DNA of 64,000 bases from contig JAEZFP010000033.1 in NCBI GenBank assembly GCA_023417475.1, positions 1 to 64,000 of the forward strand. The letters run 5' to 3'. Under the pieces are notes generated by a model, which made no database searches, had not been told where the DNA came from, and was given only the letters and a program-made list of their open reading frames with translations. This stretch comes from Bacillota bacterium. GTDB taxonomy: Bacteria; Bacillota; UBA4882; UBA8346. Shown here one piece after another: positions 9,017 through 18,378 of this stretch. The position numbers and the translations under genes are program-made. Within the stretch, counting starts at the first letter, position 1, and each line of letters begins with the position of its first letter.

Positions 9017-9955
9017 TTGGGCAATACTGTTTTAGCCGTCGTGCCGAAAAACCAAACCCACTCGCAACGAATACGCAATGTGATCGCTCCGTATTTGTAT
9101 ATCGCGCCGTTTGCCGTTTTGTTGCTGGTTTTCAATTTGTTTGTCTTTATCAAAGGCGCTTACACTAGCATGACCGATGCCCAGAGTATCAATCCGGGCT
9201 CCTGGATCGGATTGGAAAATTATCAAGAAATCATTCATAACACGCGATTTTGGGATTCTTTCTGGATTACCATTCGTTATACGGTTGGTTCCATAGTGAC
9301 GCAGATTCCGGTCGCTTTTTTGTTGGCGGTGATTTTGAATCGGGTTGCGAAAAAGTTTCGAGGGGTTTTACGGGCTTCATTTTATGTTCCGGCCTTGATC
9401 AACAGCGTGGTTGTGGCGTTAATTTTCCGGGTGTTGTTCAATAAAGACTTTGGAGCGATCAATTGGTTTTTGGGGTTGTTGCATTTACCAAATCACACCA
9501 ATTGGTTGAATGAATCAACTTTTTCTGTGGCGTTGATGATTGCCGTGTCCTTTTGGCAATGGACCGGATTTCATATGGTTTATTTCCTGTCCCAACTGCA
9601 AACAATTGATCCCACGATTTACGAGGTGTCGACTTTGGACGGCGCGTCGCCGTTGCGAACCCTGCTTCAAATTACGGTGCCGTTAATGCGCCCCGCTTTT
9701 ACGTTTGTGATGATCACCTCGGCCATCGGTTGTTTGATGTTGTTTGATTTGCCGTTTATGTTATTCCCCAATAGCGCGCCTTACGGACCGGGCCAGGCGG
9801 CCCGCACCTTGGTGGCGTTTGTTTATGACTACGGATTTGGTCAGCAGTTTCAGTTAGGTTACGCTACGGCAGCCGGTTGGCTGGTGTTCTGTATTGTTAT
9901 GGTGGTCAGCATATTCCAACTCCGTCTCTTTGGCTTAGGCCGGACAGATGAGTAA
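9017..9955 (+). CDS. Sugar ABC transporter permease, MalF/UgpA type
   Basis: The product is about 312 residues with six predicted membrane helices. AAAGGAG at 9001-9007 abuts ATG 9008, leaving no spacer. TTG 9017, nine bases further on, is therefore the likelier start. The EAA loop that docks the ATPase is YEVSTLDGASPLRTLLQITVP near the C-terminus. It pairs with the downstream permease and imports the ligand of the upstream binding protein across the inner membrane. Confidence 0.83.
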   Translation: MGNTVLAVVPKNQTHSQRIRNVIAPYLYIAPFAVLLLVFNLFVFIKGAYTSMTDAQSINPGSWIGLENYQEIIHNTRFWDSFWITIRYTVGSIVTQIPVAFLLAVILNRVAKKFRGVLRASFYVPALINSVVVALIFRVLFNKDFGAINWFLGLLHLPNHTNWLNESTFSVALMIAVSFWQWTGFHMVYFLSQLQTIDPTIYEVSTLDGASPLRTLLQITVPLMRPAFTFVMITSAIGCLMLFDLPFMLFPNSAPYGPGQAARTLVAFVYDYGFGQQFQLGYATAAGWLVFCIVMVVSIFQLRLFGLGRTDE

Positions 9956-9973
9956 GCGAAGGGAGGGTGTCTG

Positions 9974-10828
9974 ATGAAAGAACCAAGAGGTGTTTCGGTT
10001 AAAAAGTTTATCGGTTATGTTTTGCTTGGGTTGACGGCATTTTTAGCCATGCTGCCGTTGTTGTGGCTTTTTGATGTGGCATTCCGGCCCAAGATTGAGA
10101 TTTTTCAGGTCCCGCCGGTAGTATTCCAAAGGGATCTGCTTCATGCGTTTTCAAGTTACTCCTGGCATTCATTTGGCAGAGCCATCAGCCAATTTCAGAT
10201 TGGCTTGGCGTTTTACAATTCCTTATTGGTCACGTTGGTCGGTATTTTGCTGACATTGGGCGTCTGTTCGTTATGCGCTTATGCTTTTGCCTTTATGGAG
10301 TTTAAAGGAAAAAATTTCATCTTTTTCGCTATTCTTGCCACCATGATGTTGCCCACCGGCACCATGGTCGCGCCGTATTATCAGGTGTTGCGGACGCTGG
10401 GACTCACCAATCAATTGGCCGGAATCATTATTCCCTATGCCGCTTCGGCTTTTGGAGTGTTTTTGTTGCGGCAGTACTTTATTTGTTTGCCAATGTCGTT
10501 GTTTGAAGCGGCAGTGATTGACGGGGCCAGCCGCTTGCGAATCTGGTGGCAGATTATTTTGCCGTTATCCAAACCGGCGCTTGCCGCTTTGGCGATCATA
10601 CAATTCCGTCTGATCTGGAACGATTTCATGATCCCGATGATCGTGCTCCGGGACGACGCCTTGTTTACCTTACCCGTTAAACTGCAAGTGATGGACAGCA
10701 CCAACTTTAATGTGCCGTATGACGCCATCATGGCCACCGGGTTCATCTCGGCAGCCATCCCCATCGTATTTTTCTTATTCTTCCAACGTCAGTTTGTCGA
10801 GGGGTTGAGCGGCAGCGTCAAAGGGTAA
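9974..10828 (+). CDS. Sugar ABC transporter permease, MalG/UgpE type
   Basis: The product is 284 residues with about six membrane helices and the EAA loop FEAAVIDGASRLRIWWQI. ATG 9974 follows a GGGAGGG site and lies 18 bp after the first permease gene, so both are co-translated. It forms the second half of the heterodimeric channel. A terminator follows within 40 bp, ending the transporter operon. Confidence 0.85.
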   Translation: MKEPRGVSVKKFIGYVLLGLTAFLAMLPLLWLFDVAFRPKIEIFQVPPVVFQRDLLHAFSSYSWHSFGRAISQFQIGLAFYNSLLVTLVGILLTLGVCSLCAYAFAFMEFKGKNFIFFAILATMMLPTGTMVAPYYQVLRTLGLTNQLAGIIIPYAASAFGVFLLRQYFICLPMSLFEAAVIDGASRLRIWWQIILPLSKPALAALAIIQFRLIWNDFMIPMIVLRDDALFTLPVKLQVMDSTNFNVPYDAIMATGFISAAIPIVFFLFFQRQFVEGLSGSVKG

Positions 10829-10864
10829 GCGAAATTTAGCTTCACACACTACCTCCCAAATCAA

Positions 10865-10902
10865 AGAAGACCACGGTTAGCCTGCCGGAGGTCTTCTTTT
10901 TG
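10865..10902 (+). terminator. Rho-independent terminator of the ABC operon
   Basis: AGAAGACC at 10865-10872 pairs with GGTCTTCT at 10890-10897, followed by a T-run. Confidence 0.85.
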
Positions 10903-10977
10903 GTATGCGTAAAAGTTTACGCGCGCTTGAACGAACCAATGGCAACGCGCCTGCAATCAATTAGCGGTAACGGCGGC

Positions 10978-11142
10978 GGCAAGGAACGAATGTTTGTGGC
11001 AAGGAGCGAATGATTGTGGCAAGGAGGAATGATTGTGGCAAGGAGGAATGATTGTGGCAAGGAGGAATGATTGTGGCAAGGAGCGAATGATTGTGGCAAG
11101 GAGCGAATGATTGTGGCAAGGAGGAATGATTGTGGCAAGGAG
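10978..11142. repeat. Tandem array of 19-20 bp repeats
   Basis: Eight full units start at 10978, 10998, 11018, 11037, 11056, 11075, 11095 and 11115, with a partial ninth at 11134. The unit is GGCAAGGAGCGAATGATTGT; several copies lack the C and are 19 bp. Because the length varies by one base the array cannot code for a repeat protein. It lies between two terminators in the 430-bp gap after the transporter genes. There are no unique spacers, so it is not a CRISPR array. Confidence 0.9.
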
Positions 11143-11202
11143 CGGCAAGGGACTTCCTGACCTCTGTGTGTTAATGGGCTAAGGAAATGACCGGTAATAA
11201 TG

Positions 11203-11236
11203 AACAGCCCCCCGTATTAAATACGGGAGGCTGTTT
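11203..11236 (-). terminator. Likely terminator of the porin-like gene
   Basis: AACAGCCCCCCGTATT at 11203-11218 faces AATACGGGAGGCTGTT across a very short loop, giving a long GC-rich hairpin. It sits 24 bp beyond the end of the minus-strand gene. The T-run on either side is weak. Confidence 0.55.
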
Positions 11237-11259
11237 GGACTTGGTAGTTTCAGTTCGTT

Positions 11260-12435
11260 TTAGAACTCGAAATGCACGCCGATATAGAAGAACGGGTCGT
11301 CAAGCAATTTTGCTTGGTCGCTCTGACTATAGGCATTCGTATTACCGGAGTTAGGTCCTTCGGTATTGCCGTTGGGGAAGCGGGCGTTGGAAATGCCGCC
11401 TTTCAGATCCCAGGCGCCAACCTTATACATACCGTAGACATCATAGAAACCGGTTTCACCGTCAGTGGCTTCGCAGGCCATATACTTGACGCCGGCCAGG
11501 AATTTATCAGTGAATTGGTATGCGCCGCCGATGCCAATCGCATCCTCATAACCGGAAGCTTCAGGTTGGGAGTACATTAATTGGCCGGTAACCTTATCAT
11601 AGGTCAAAGTCAGTTGGAAAGTGGTATGGCCAGCATTACCCCAGAACGGAGCGGCGAATTCGCCGTTTTTGGCAATACCGTCTTTATCAACCCATACGTC
11701 GGCTTTTAAACCTAAGTCATCATTGAGTTTAAGATCGGTACCAACGATATAAACCGGTTTGCTCATTTTATCGGCGACATCTTTCGCTTTGGCCCCGATA
11801 TAGAATTTTCCGAGCTCGTTTTTGAAGATTAACGCCAGCGCGTTGGCGTTGTTCATTTTATCCCGCGGATTATAATCGGGGTTAGGAATTGTTCCGTTGG
11901 CATCAAGAAATTTGCGTTCGTCATAGGGACGATCCGGATCGGGGATGTATCCGTCTTCTTGCTGGACATGGGTCTCGGCGCGAAGCTCGAAACTGTCGGT
12001 GATATATTTGACATTGATGCTGCCGCCCATATCGCAGGTGTTGAATAACGGATCCGCTTTGAAGTCGTTGAAAAGGTCGCCCATAAACTGTTGACCTAAA
12101 TTGGCAGTGCCGGTATCGTGGGTATCAAACCCGAGGCTCCAGGGAGTACCGGCGATGTTGTTAATGCCGAAATCATAAAAAATGTGTTGGTTCCAAGTAT
12201 CCGCAATATACTTAATCCCGGCCCAGGTGTTTTTCTCGGTAACTTTGGCGTACAAAATCGCATCCCAACAGTCAGTTCCCGGTGACGGATTGAACCCTTT
12301 ATCGCCGTCAATGGTCGTGAAGTAAGAGTAATATCTGCCACCCATCCAGGAAGTAACTTCGGGAGCTGCCATGGCCACGGATGCCATGGAAAGAAGCAGT
12401 AACGCTACGACTGTGACTACTAGGTACTTTTTCAC
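11260..12435 (-). CDS. Porin-like outer-membrane beta-barrel protein
   Basis: The product is 391 residues from GTG 12435, with GGAGGT seven bases upstream. A clear signal peptide (MKKYLVVTVVALLLLSM to AMA before APEV) sends it across the inner membrane. The mature part is strongly beta-like, with alternating aromatic and polar residues and Asp/Gly-rich turns. It ends in FFYIGVHFEF, an aromatic C-terminus like the beta-signal read by the BAM complex. No repeated S-layer domain or catalytic motif is seen. It most resembles small porins that let sugars enter the periplasm, and its position near the oligosaccharide operon fits that. Specific substrate unknown. Confidence 0.65.
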   Translation of the reverse strand: MKKYLVVTVVALLLLSMASVAMAAPEVTSWMGGRYYSYFTTIDGDKGFNPSPGTDCWDAILYAKVTEKNTWAGIKYIADTWNQHIFYDFGINNIAGTPWSLGFDTHDTGTANLGQQFMGDLFNDFKADPLFNTCDMGGSINVKYITDSFELRAETHVQQEDGYIPDPDRPYDERKFLDANGTIPNPDYNPRDKMNNANALALIFKNELGKFYIGAKAKDVADKMSKPVYIVGTDLKLNDDLGLKADVWVDKDGIAKNGEFAAPFWGNAGHTTFQLTLTYDKVTGQLMYSQPEASGYEDAIGIGGAYQFTDKFLAGVKYMACEATDGETGFYDVYGMYKVGAWDLKGGISNARFPNGNTEGPNSGNTNAYSQSDQAKLLDDPFFYIGVHFEF

Positions 12436-13161
12436 TCACAAAACCTCCATTTGTTAAGTTTTTGAAAGACATCCGATGCGATTGAAATTGATACTGCGTA
12501 GAAAGAAACTTGGACCGATGTCGCCCAGCCGGCTTATTTTCTCAAACGCTGTTGCTGGTGGGACGACGACCTGGGGATAACTTGGAAGAGCTCCACCTCC
12601 TGAGCTAGCGTCTTGAAGAATGGCGCGTTTTCATGTCTCCAACCATTCGCGGACGCCAGTAATTGTCATGGATAAAAAAACTTCCATGAAATGGTTTATT
12701 ACAAATTAATTATCATCTTGTAAACAGAAAAAACCCAGACTGATATTTCGTGGACAAAGCGTTGCAAAAATGGAAACGAAGTATCACGGTGTGGAAATTT
12801 TATCGACACTTGACATAATTATTTTACAAAAATTCGACTTAAACTAAAGGGGGGCGTCCGAATCCGGCTTTGCCTGGAAAAAGTAAAATTGGCGTTTGCC
12901 AGTTGTTTAGTAACTGGTTATCCGGGGTTTCACTGATGGAAAAAACCAAGATATTACAGAATGATATGGAAAATTTATTGAGTTTTCCGCAGATGTTTGT
13001 TAACATTTCTTTACCGAATACACAAAATGTAACAGGGAAATTTGGGAAATTGCCGAATTTAATGATTAATTAAGGTGAACAGTCGCGATTGGTTCCGGCG
13101 GTATGAATGGAGGCGCGGAACGAAGTTTGTTTGGATGACCAAACAAGAGGAGGCAGATTCA
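12436..13161. other. Long intergenic region between divergent genes
   Basis: No gene is supported here. A 67-codon frame at 12870-13073 has a weak start and an unremarkable product. The region holds the porin promoter candidate (12696-12724, minus strand) and presumably the promoter of the sensor kinase operon. A TTGACA at 12810 has no good -10 partner. Confidence 0.4.
12696..12724 (-). promoter_or_regulatory. Possible promoter of the porin-like gene
   Basis: On the minus strand TTTACA (plus 12719-12724) and TAATAA (plus 12696-12701) are 17 bases apart in a very AT-rich stretch. The -35 is one base from consensus; the -10 is poor. The leader would be about 250 bases. Confidence 0.35.
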
Positions 13162-14844
13162 ATGCTTTTTTTAGCCGTCTTCTTTCTGGTATTTGCGCTG
13201 TTTATGGCGGTCCGAGTGTTTCGGGGACATCAAGCCATCTGGTTGGGATTGGCGCTTTTCTCTTTTGGCTGTTCTTTGCTGGGTTTGGTGGGGATGGTGC
13301 CCCGTTTTGGCAATTATGAGATGGAGGGCTTATTCCATTTTTCACTGGAGCAACCGTTTTGGCTCGGTCATCTCTTAAGCCGTCTCTCGTTGTACGATTT
13401 CATGCGCTTTCGTCTCTGGAGCGCCTTTGGGTTTGTTATTACCATCAGTTGTTTCGCGTTTTCATACTCGGTGAAACGTTGGAAATACGGTGAAATTCTT
13501 GTCGCCACCGCGTTTGTTTTTTTAATGTCGCTGTTGTTTTTGCGTTACGAACCGGCCAGCCTCTTTCGGGCCTTTCAGGAAGGGGCGCTGCTGTTGGCCC
13601 GACCGGCGCAACACGCCCAATGGGAGCGACAGTTGGATGTTTTTGACCGCTTTACTTTTGGGGCGATCATCTGTATTTTGATTCTGGCGGTAGCCCGGAT
13701 TTTTACGGTCCATGCGCGAAGTTCCATTTTTCAGAAACGAATTCAAGCTTTCTGTATCGGGAGTGGCGTATCGATTTTGGCGGCGATTTTTGTCATTCTT
13801 TTTTGTACAGGCCGCGGCAGTATTCTGAATGCGCGGACGATGGCGGCAACCTTATTGCCGTTGGGTAAGGATTATCCCTTGTTGGACACGACGTATTTGG
13901 AAGTCGCGCCGTATGCGATTATTATTGTGATCGTGGCGGTGCTGATCTCAATGATGCGTTATGGTTTTTTGGGAACTTGGCGAATTGACGGACGGGATTT
14001 GGAAAAACAGATCAGTGTCGCCAACCGGGCGGTGCGTTTGGCGCTCCACTCGTTTAAAAACCGGTTTCTTGCGGTGCAAATGGGGATTGATATCGCGATC
14101 AATCAATTGAAACAGTTGGAAGAAGAGACCGCCAATCTGGCGAACGCCCAAATCATGGCGGCCCGGAATATCTGTTCCGAAGCGCTGAACCAATTAGATC
14201 TGTTGCATAATCAGGCGGAGCGGTTGCAACCGAACCCCCGGTGGTTAGCCATTAACGAATTGGTGGATAAAGCGTTGCAAAGTTGCAATAAGCGGCTGGA
14301 AGGGGTGACAATCATCAAGACCTTCCCGGAAGTTTCCTTATATGTGTGGGGCGACCGGGAACATTTGGTCGCAGTGGTTGAAAATCTGTTGCATAACGCG
14401 CTCGACGCGTTGGTGGAACGGCCGATGCCGGTGGAACCGCCTGCCATCGAAATCCGAATCGGCCGTGAATACGAATGGAGTTTTATCCGGATTCGCGATA
14501 ACGGAATCGGGATTACCAGGTGCAATCTTCATAAGGTTTTTCGTCCTTTTTTCACAACGAAACCCGCCAAAAACAACTGGGGTTTGGGTCTGACCTATTG
14601 TCATCGGGTGGTCAAAATGCATCACGGGTTCATCAATCTTTCCAGCCGGACCGGATTAGGAACCACGGTGGAAGTGGTGCTGCGCGGACGCGAGAGCGCG
14701 GTTGTTCCCCATAAACTCCCTTGGCCCCAGAATCTGAAAGAATATTGGCGGAAAATTGACCGTTTGGCCGCCGCCAGGTTCAGATTCAGGTTCAACCGAT
14801 TTACGGCGTTCAAAAGGAGGTGCGGCCATGAAGAGGAAAATTAA
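13162..14844 (+). CDS. Membrane sensor histidine kinase
   Basis: The product is about 560 residues. ATG 13162 is chosen because GAGGAGG lies eight bases upstream, and it places a hydrophobic helix at the N-terminus. The first 275 residues hold roughly seven membrane helices with periplasmic loops and no PAS or Cache domain. Then comes a helical dimerisation segment with a candidate phospho-accepting His in ALHSFKNR (about residue 296). The ATPase core follows with the N box ENLLHNALDAL, G1 box IRDNGIGI and G2 box WGLGLTYCH. The gene overlaps the next one, a solute-binding protein, by 17 bp, and a LuxR-type regulator follows. The kinase probably reads the loading state of that binding protein; this is inference from gene order. 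Confidence 0.82.
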   Translation: MLFLAVFFLVFALFMAVRVFRGHQAIWLGLALFSFGCSLLGLVGMVPRFGNYEMEGLFHFSLEQPFWLGHLLSRLSLYDFMRFRLWSAFGFVITISCFAFSYSVKRWKYGEILVATAFVFLMSLLFLRYEPASLFRAFQEGALLLARPAQHAQWERQLDVFDRFTFGAIICILILAVARIFTVHARSSIFQKRIQAFCIGSGVSILAAIFVILFCTGRGSILNARTMAATLLPLGKDYPLLDTTYLEVAPYAIIIVIVAVLISMMRYGFLGTWRIDGRDLEKQISVANRAVRLALHSFKNRFLAVQMGIDIAINQLKQLEEETANLANAQIMAARNICSEALNQLDLLHNQAERLQPNPRWLAINELVDKALQSCNKRLEGVTIIKTFPEVSLYVWGDREHLVAVVENLLHNALDALVERPMPVEPPAIEIRIGREYEWSFIRIRDNGIGITRCNLHKVFRPFFTTKPAKNNWGLGLTYCHRVVKMHHGFINLSSRTGLGTTVEVVLRGRESAVVPHKLPWPQNLKEYWRKIDRLAAARFRFRFNRFTAFKRRCGHEEEN

Positions 14845-16261
14845 AGCCGGTTGTTCCGGAACACCGAGGGCAGTGCGGCGCTGGACTCTTTTGATCTGCA
14901 GCGTAATCTTGATCGCCTTTTCGGTCGGTACCTGTCGGGCTTTGCCGGTCACGAAACTGTCGCTTTGGACCCATCAGCGGCATATTGCCAACCTGGTCCG
15001 GCAGTTGGTAACGGAGTTTAACAATACAGTGGGCCGGAAAAAAGGAATTTCCGTATCGGTTCGGGTGATCGGCGATGATATGCTCAACGTTTTCCAAGAG
15101 GCGCAACAAAATGGCGCGGGCCCCGACTTGTACAGCGGCGGTTTTATCACCGGGTATGAGGATCCGATCAAAGCCGGCGCCCAAATCTGTTTTGATGACC
15201 TGCCGGGATTTAAAGAATGGAAAGCCAGTTGGCCTTCGTGGTATTGGATTGAGGGTTTAACCACCTATAAAGGGAAGGTTTTCGCCATCCCGATTCAAGT
15301 ATTTAACTCCCGGTTAATCTATAACCGGGATCTCTTCCGGAAAGTCGGACTCAATCCCGACCGGCCCCCGCGTTCATATCAGGAATTGCAGGAAGTGGCT
15401 AAAGTGATCAGTCAGCGAAGCAAGGGGCAAGCTTATGGGTTTGCCTATTGCGGCGGTGAAGCTTGGCCCATGGAATGGATGCCAAGTCAATGGGCGGAAG
15501 CCAACGGCGAAGCGGCCTATTGGGACTGGCGGACCGGACGTTGGGCGTTGCGGGGCTATCAAAAGGTATGGCAGTTGATTTTGGATTTGGAACAAGCCGG
15601 TTCGATGTTCCCGGGAACAGCGCTCTTAACCAATGATGCGCTCCGGGCGCAATTCGCCGAAGGCCGGGTGGGCATGTTTATGGGTGAATTCTGGGACGTG
15701 GGAGTCCTGACCGATCAGTTTCCGGCCAAATGCGATTGGGGAGTTGGCCCGGTTCCCACGTTCGACGGGAAATTTCACGGCAAACCTCGGGCGATGATGA
15801 TTGCCGGCTATTGGAATATCAACGGCCAAAGCCGTTACAAGGAAGAGGCTTGGGAGGTTGTCAAATGGTTCTGCCGTTATGAGGTCCGGGCCAGATTTTA
15901 TGAGCAGGGGAAAGGGATTGATCCCGATCCGGCGGTAAAAAAGTATATTAAGGCCAGTTCGCCGCTTCCGCAATTTAAAGCTTTTGCAGCGTATCTTGAT
16001 CAGGATTATCTGGCAACCTATCCGATTTTGCCGGGGTGGAAGGCGCCTAAAACCACTCCCAGTATGTTGTTGCGGGAAATTTTGATCAGTAAAAAGTCCG
16101 ATCTCGGCACGCGGCTGACCGCCTTGGAAACCCTCTGGAATCGCCAACTGACCCAATATTATAAAGATAACCCCGATGTGAAAGTGGAGTGGAATATTTA
16201 TCCTAATTTTGACCGGCAGAAAGGCCTTTTGGGTCCGCCGTTGGTTCGACCGATTTTCTAA
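14828..16261 (+). CDS. Solute-binding protein inside a two-component operon
   Basis: The product is about 477 residues from ATG 14828, six bases after an AAAGGAGGT site that lies inside the kinase gene, so translation is coupled. Residues 1 to about 35 are a long basic signal peptide. The mature part resembles family 1 sugar-binding proteins (KLSLWTHQR start, VFAIPIQVFNSRLIYNRDLF, MMIAGYWNINGQ). No permease or ATPase gene is near, and the flanking genes are a histidine kinase and a response regulator. This points to a sensory rather than a transport role, presenting a sugar to the kinase's periplasmic side. Serving a distant transporter remains possible. Confidence 0.78.
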   Translation: MKRKIKAGCSGTPRAVRRWTLLICSVILIAFSVGTCRALPVTKLSLWTHQRHIANLVRQLVTEFNNTVGRKKGISVSVRVIGDDMLNVFQEAQQNGAGPDLYSGGFITGYEDPIKAGAQICFDDLPGFKEWKASWPSWYWIEGLTTYKGKVFAIPIQVFNSRLIYNRDLFRKVGLNPDRPPRSYQELQEVAKVISQRSKGQAYGFAYCGGEAWPMEWMPSQWAEANGEAAYWDWRTGRWALRGYQKVWQLILDLEQAGSMFPGTALLTNDALRAQFAEGRVGMFMGEFWDVGVLTDQFPAKCDWGVGPVPTFDGKFHGKPRAMMIAGYWNINGQSRYKEEAWEVVKWFCRYEVRARFYEQGKGIDPDPAVKKYIKASSPLPQFKAFAAYLDQDYLATYPILPGWKAPKTTPSMLLREILISKKSDLGTRLTALETLWNRQLTQYYKDNPDVKVEWNIYPNFDRQKGLLGPPLVRPIF

Positions 16262-16317
16262 CAACGGCGTCAGCTGGAGCGCCAAAAATTGACAACATAC
16301 GAGTTAAAGGTTGGTGG

Positions 16318-17019
16318 ATGGACATGATTACCGAACGAATTCGCCTGTTGATTGCCGACGATATGCAACCGATTCGCGAATATTTGAGTATGGTCTTGGG
16401 ACATGAACCGGATATGGAGATTGTGGCTGCGGTGGGTACGGGAATCGACGCGGTGGCGCAGGCTGTTAAATTCCAACCCGATGTCGTATTGGTCGACCTG
16501 GAGATGGAAACACCCCGGGCCGGGATTGAGGCGATCCGGATCCTGGCCGCGAAAACGCCGCAGATCCGTTGCGTGGTATTGACTCATTTTGGCGACGACC
16601 AGACGGTTTTCGCCGCATTCGAAGTTGGAGCGATTGATTATGTCTTAAAAGACGCTTCCGCCGCCGAAATATTGGAGGCGATCCGCAATGCGGCGCAAGG
16701 AACGTCGCCATTGCGGCCGCAAATCGCCAGCCGGATCCGGGACGAGTTTCGTTCGCTCCGCACCGAGCGGGCGCAGTTGATTAACACGTTGAACATCGTT
16801 TACCGGCTCACCCCAACCGAACTGGGGCTGTTACGCCTTTTGGCGGAAGGAAAAACCAAAACGCAAATTGCCGAGCTGCGTCATGTGGAGTCTTCGACTA
16901 TCCGGACCCACGTTGGCAATATTTTGAAAAAGTTTGACGAAGAAACGGTTCAAGATGTGGTAAATCGGCTCCGGCGCTTGGGAATCTTCGAAATCTTCGT
17001 CGCAGAGGAATTGATTTAG
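16318..17019 (+). CDS. LuxR/NarL-type response regulator
   Basis: The product is 233 residues. The receiver domain covers residues 8-125, with acidic pocket DD near 14-15, phospho-acceptor Asp60 in VLVDLEM, Thr/Ser position in VVLTHFG, and Lys111 in YVLKDAS. A linker leads to a C-terminal helix-turn-helix (LTPTELGLLRLLAEGKTKTQIAE, then SSTIRTHVGNILKK) of the LuxR class. It is the third gene after the kinase and binding-protein genes and should be their output. Its targets are unknown; the nearby sugar genes are natural candidates. A terminator follows immediately. Confidence 0.88.
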   Translation: MDMITERIRLLIADDMQPIREYLSMVLGHEPDMEIVAAVGTGIDAVAQAVKFQPDVVLVDLEMETPRAGIEAIRILAAKTPQIRCVVLTHFGDDQTVFAAFEVGAIDYVLKDASAAEILEAIRNAAQGTSPLRPQIASRIRDEFRSLRTERAQLINTLNIVYRLTPTELGLLRLLAEGKTKTQIAELRHVESSTIRTHVGNILKKFDEETVQDVVNRLRRLGIFEIFVAEELI

Positions 17020-17049
17020 ATTGCTTGCCGGAAAAACTTATTAATTGAA

Positions 17050-17076
17050 AACAACGGTCCGTTCCGTTGTTTTTTT
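17050..17076 (+). terminator. Rho-independent terminator
   Basis: AACAACGG at 17050-17057 pairs with CCGTTGTT at 17064-17071, followed by a run of T. It ends the two-component operon. Confidence 0.88.
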
Positions 17077-17283
17077 ATGCCCGGGTTCTTATTTACCTGA
17101 AAGAGAAAAACCGGGATTGACACAGTTGAAAAAGAATCTGAAGTTAGATAATACAAACATCATCACATTATTCATGTTGCGAAATGTAAAAACATATTAA
17201 ACTATGATTAAGATTAAGTCGATCCTCAGTTTCATGCGTGGGATAAATGAAAGTAAAATAGTATAAACAAAAGGGTGATCAAG

Positions 17284-18378
17284 ATGAAGATGATCTTTCG
17301 CTGGTTCGGCGAACGCGACGACAGTGTCGCCCTGTGGCAGATTCGACAGATACCGGGGGTAAGCGGCGTAGTCAGCGCCTTGCAGGATATTCCGGTCGGC
17401 GAGGTATGGCCGTTGGAACGGATCTTGGAATTGAAGCGCATTGTCAACGATGCCGGATTGGAGCTTGAAGCGATTGAGAGTGTCAATGTCCACGAAGACA
17501 TCAAGTTGGGCCTGGCGACCCGGGACCGTTATATTCAAAATTATGTCGCGACCATTCAAAATCTGGGCCAAGCCGGAATTAAACTGATCTGCTATAACTT
17601 TATGCCGGTCTTTGACTGGACCCGATCCGATCTGGCGAAACCGTTGGCGGACGCTTCGACGGTGCTTTCGTATGAAGAGGCGCTGATTAAAGATTTGGAT
17701 CCCATCAACATGCTTGAAGAGATGGAACGCAATGCCAAAGGCTTTTCGTTGCCCGGTTGGGAACCATATCGGCTGCAAGAGTTAAAAGGGCTGTTTGAAA
17801 AGTATCAGACCGTCGATGAGGTGCAACTGTTTGCAAACTTAAAGTATTTTCTGGAAGGTATTATTCCCACCTGTGAAGCCTATGATGTTAAAATGGCCAT
17901 TCATCCGGATGATCCGCCATGGTCGGTTTTTGGCCTGCCCCGGATCACCACCTGCGGCGAGAATTTGGCGAAGATCCTCAGCTTGGTCGATAGTCCCTAT
18001 AATGGCTTGACGTTATGCAGCGGTTCGTTGGGAGCCAACCCCGAGAACAATATTCCGGAGTTGGTGCGGCGTTTTGGCGGACAAGGCCGGATCCACTTTG
18101 CGCATATCCGCAATATCAAAATCGTCTCCGAACGAAACTTTCATGAGACGTCCCATCGATCGGGCGACGGATCGCTGGATCTGTTTGAGATCATGAAGGC
18201 CTATCATGATGTGGGGTTCAATGGCTATATCCGCCCCGACCACGGCCGGATGATCTGGAACGAACAAGCCCGTCCCGGATACGGACTGTATGACCGGGCT
18301 TTGGGGATCATGTATTTACTCGGCTTATGGGAAGCGATCGGCAAGATGAAATCGAAGGGGGCAGGGGATCATGCCTAA
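17284..18378 (+). CDS. uxuA: Mannonate dehydratase
   Basis: The product is 364 residues, the normal length for the Bacillus-type enzyme. ATG 17284 follows an AAAGGGTG site; the family start MKMIFRWFGERDDSVALWQIRQIPG is nearly invariant. The enzyme is a metal-dependent TIM barrel that converts D-mannonate to 2-keto-3-deoxygluconate in hexuronate catabolism, in the cytoplasm. Metal-site regions include AIHPDDPPW, LCSGSLGANP, IRNIK, and YIRPDHGR near the C-terminus. It overlaps the next gene by 8 bp, and that gene encodes the enzyme for the preceding step, so the assignment is firm. Confidence 0.93.
   Translation: MKMIFRWFGERDDSVALWQIRQIPGVSGVVSALQDIPVGEVWPLERILELKRIVNDAGLELEAIESVNVHEDIKLGLATRDRYIQNYVATIQNLGQAGIKLICYNFMPVFDWTRSDLAKPLADASTVLSYEEALIKDLDPINMLEEMERNAKGFSLPGWEPYRLQELKGLFEKYQTVDEVQLFANLKYFLEGIIPTCEAYDVKMAIHPDDPPWSVFGLPRITTCGENLAKILSLVDSPYNGLTLCSGSLGANPENNIPELVRRFGGQGRIHFAHIRNIKIVSERNFHETSHRSGDGSLDLFEIMKAYHDVGFNGYIRPDHGRMIWNEQARPGYGLYDRALGIMYLLGLWEAIGKMKSKGAGDHA

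Noticed and set aside
10917..11148. Overlapping minus-strand frames with HNHS/LATII repeats
   Set aside because: They are by-products of the 19/20-bp array; one-base length changes shift the frame between units.
12870..13073. 67-codon frame upstream of the kinase gene
   Set aside because: No ribosome binding site and no recognisable product; it lies in the leader region.
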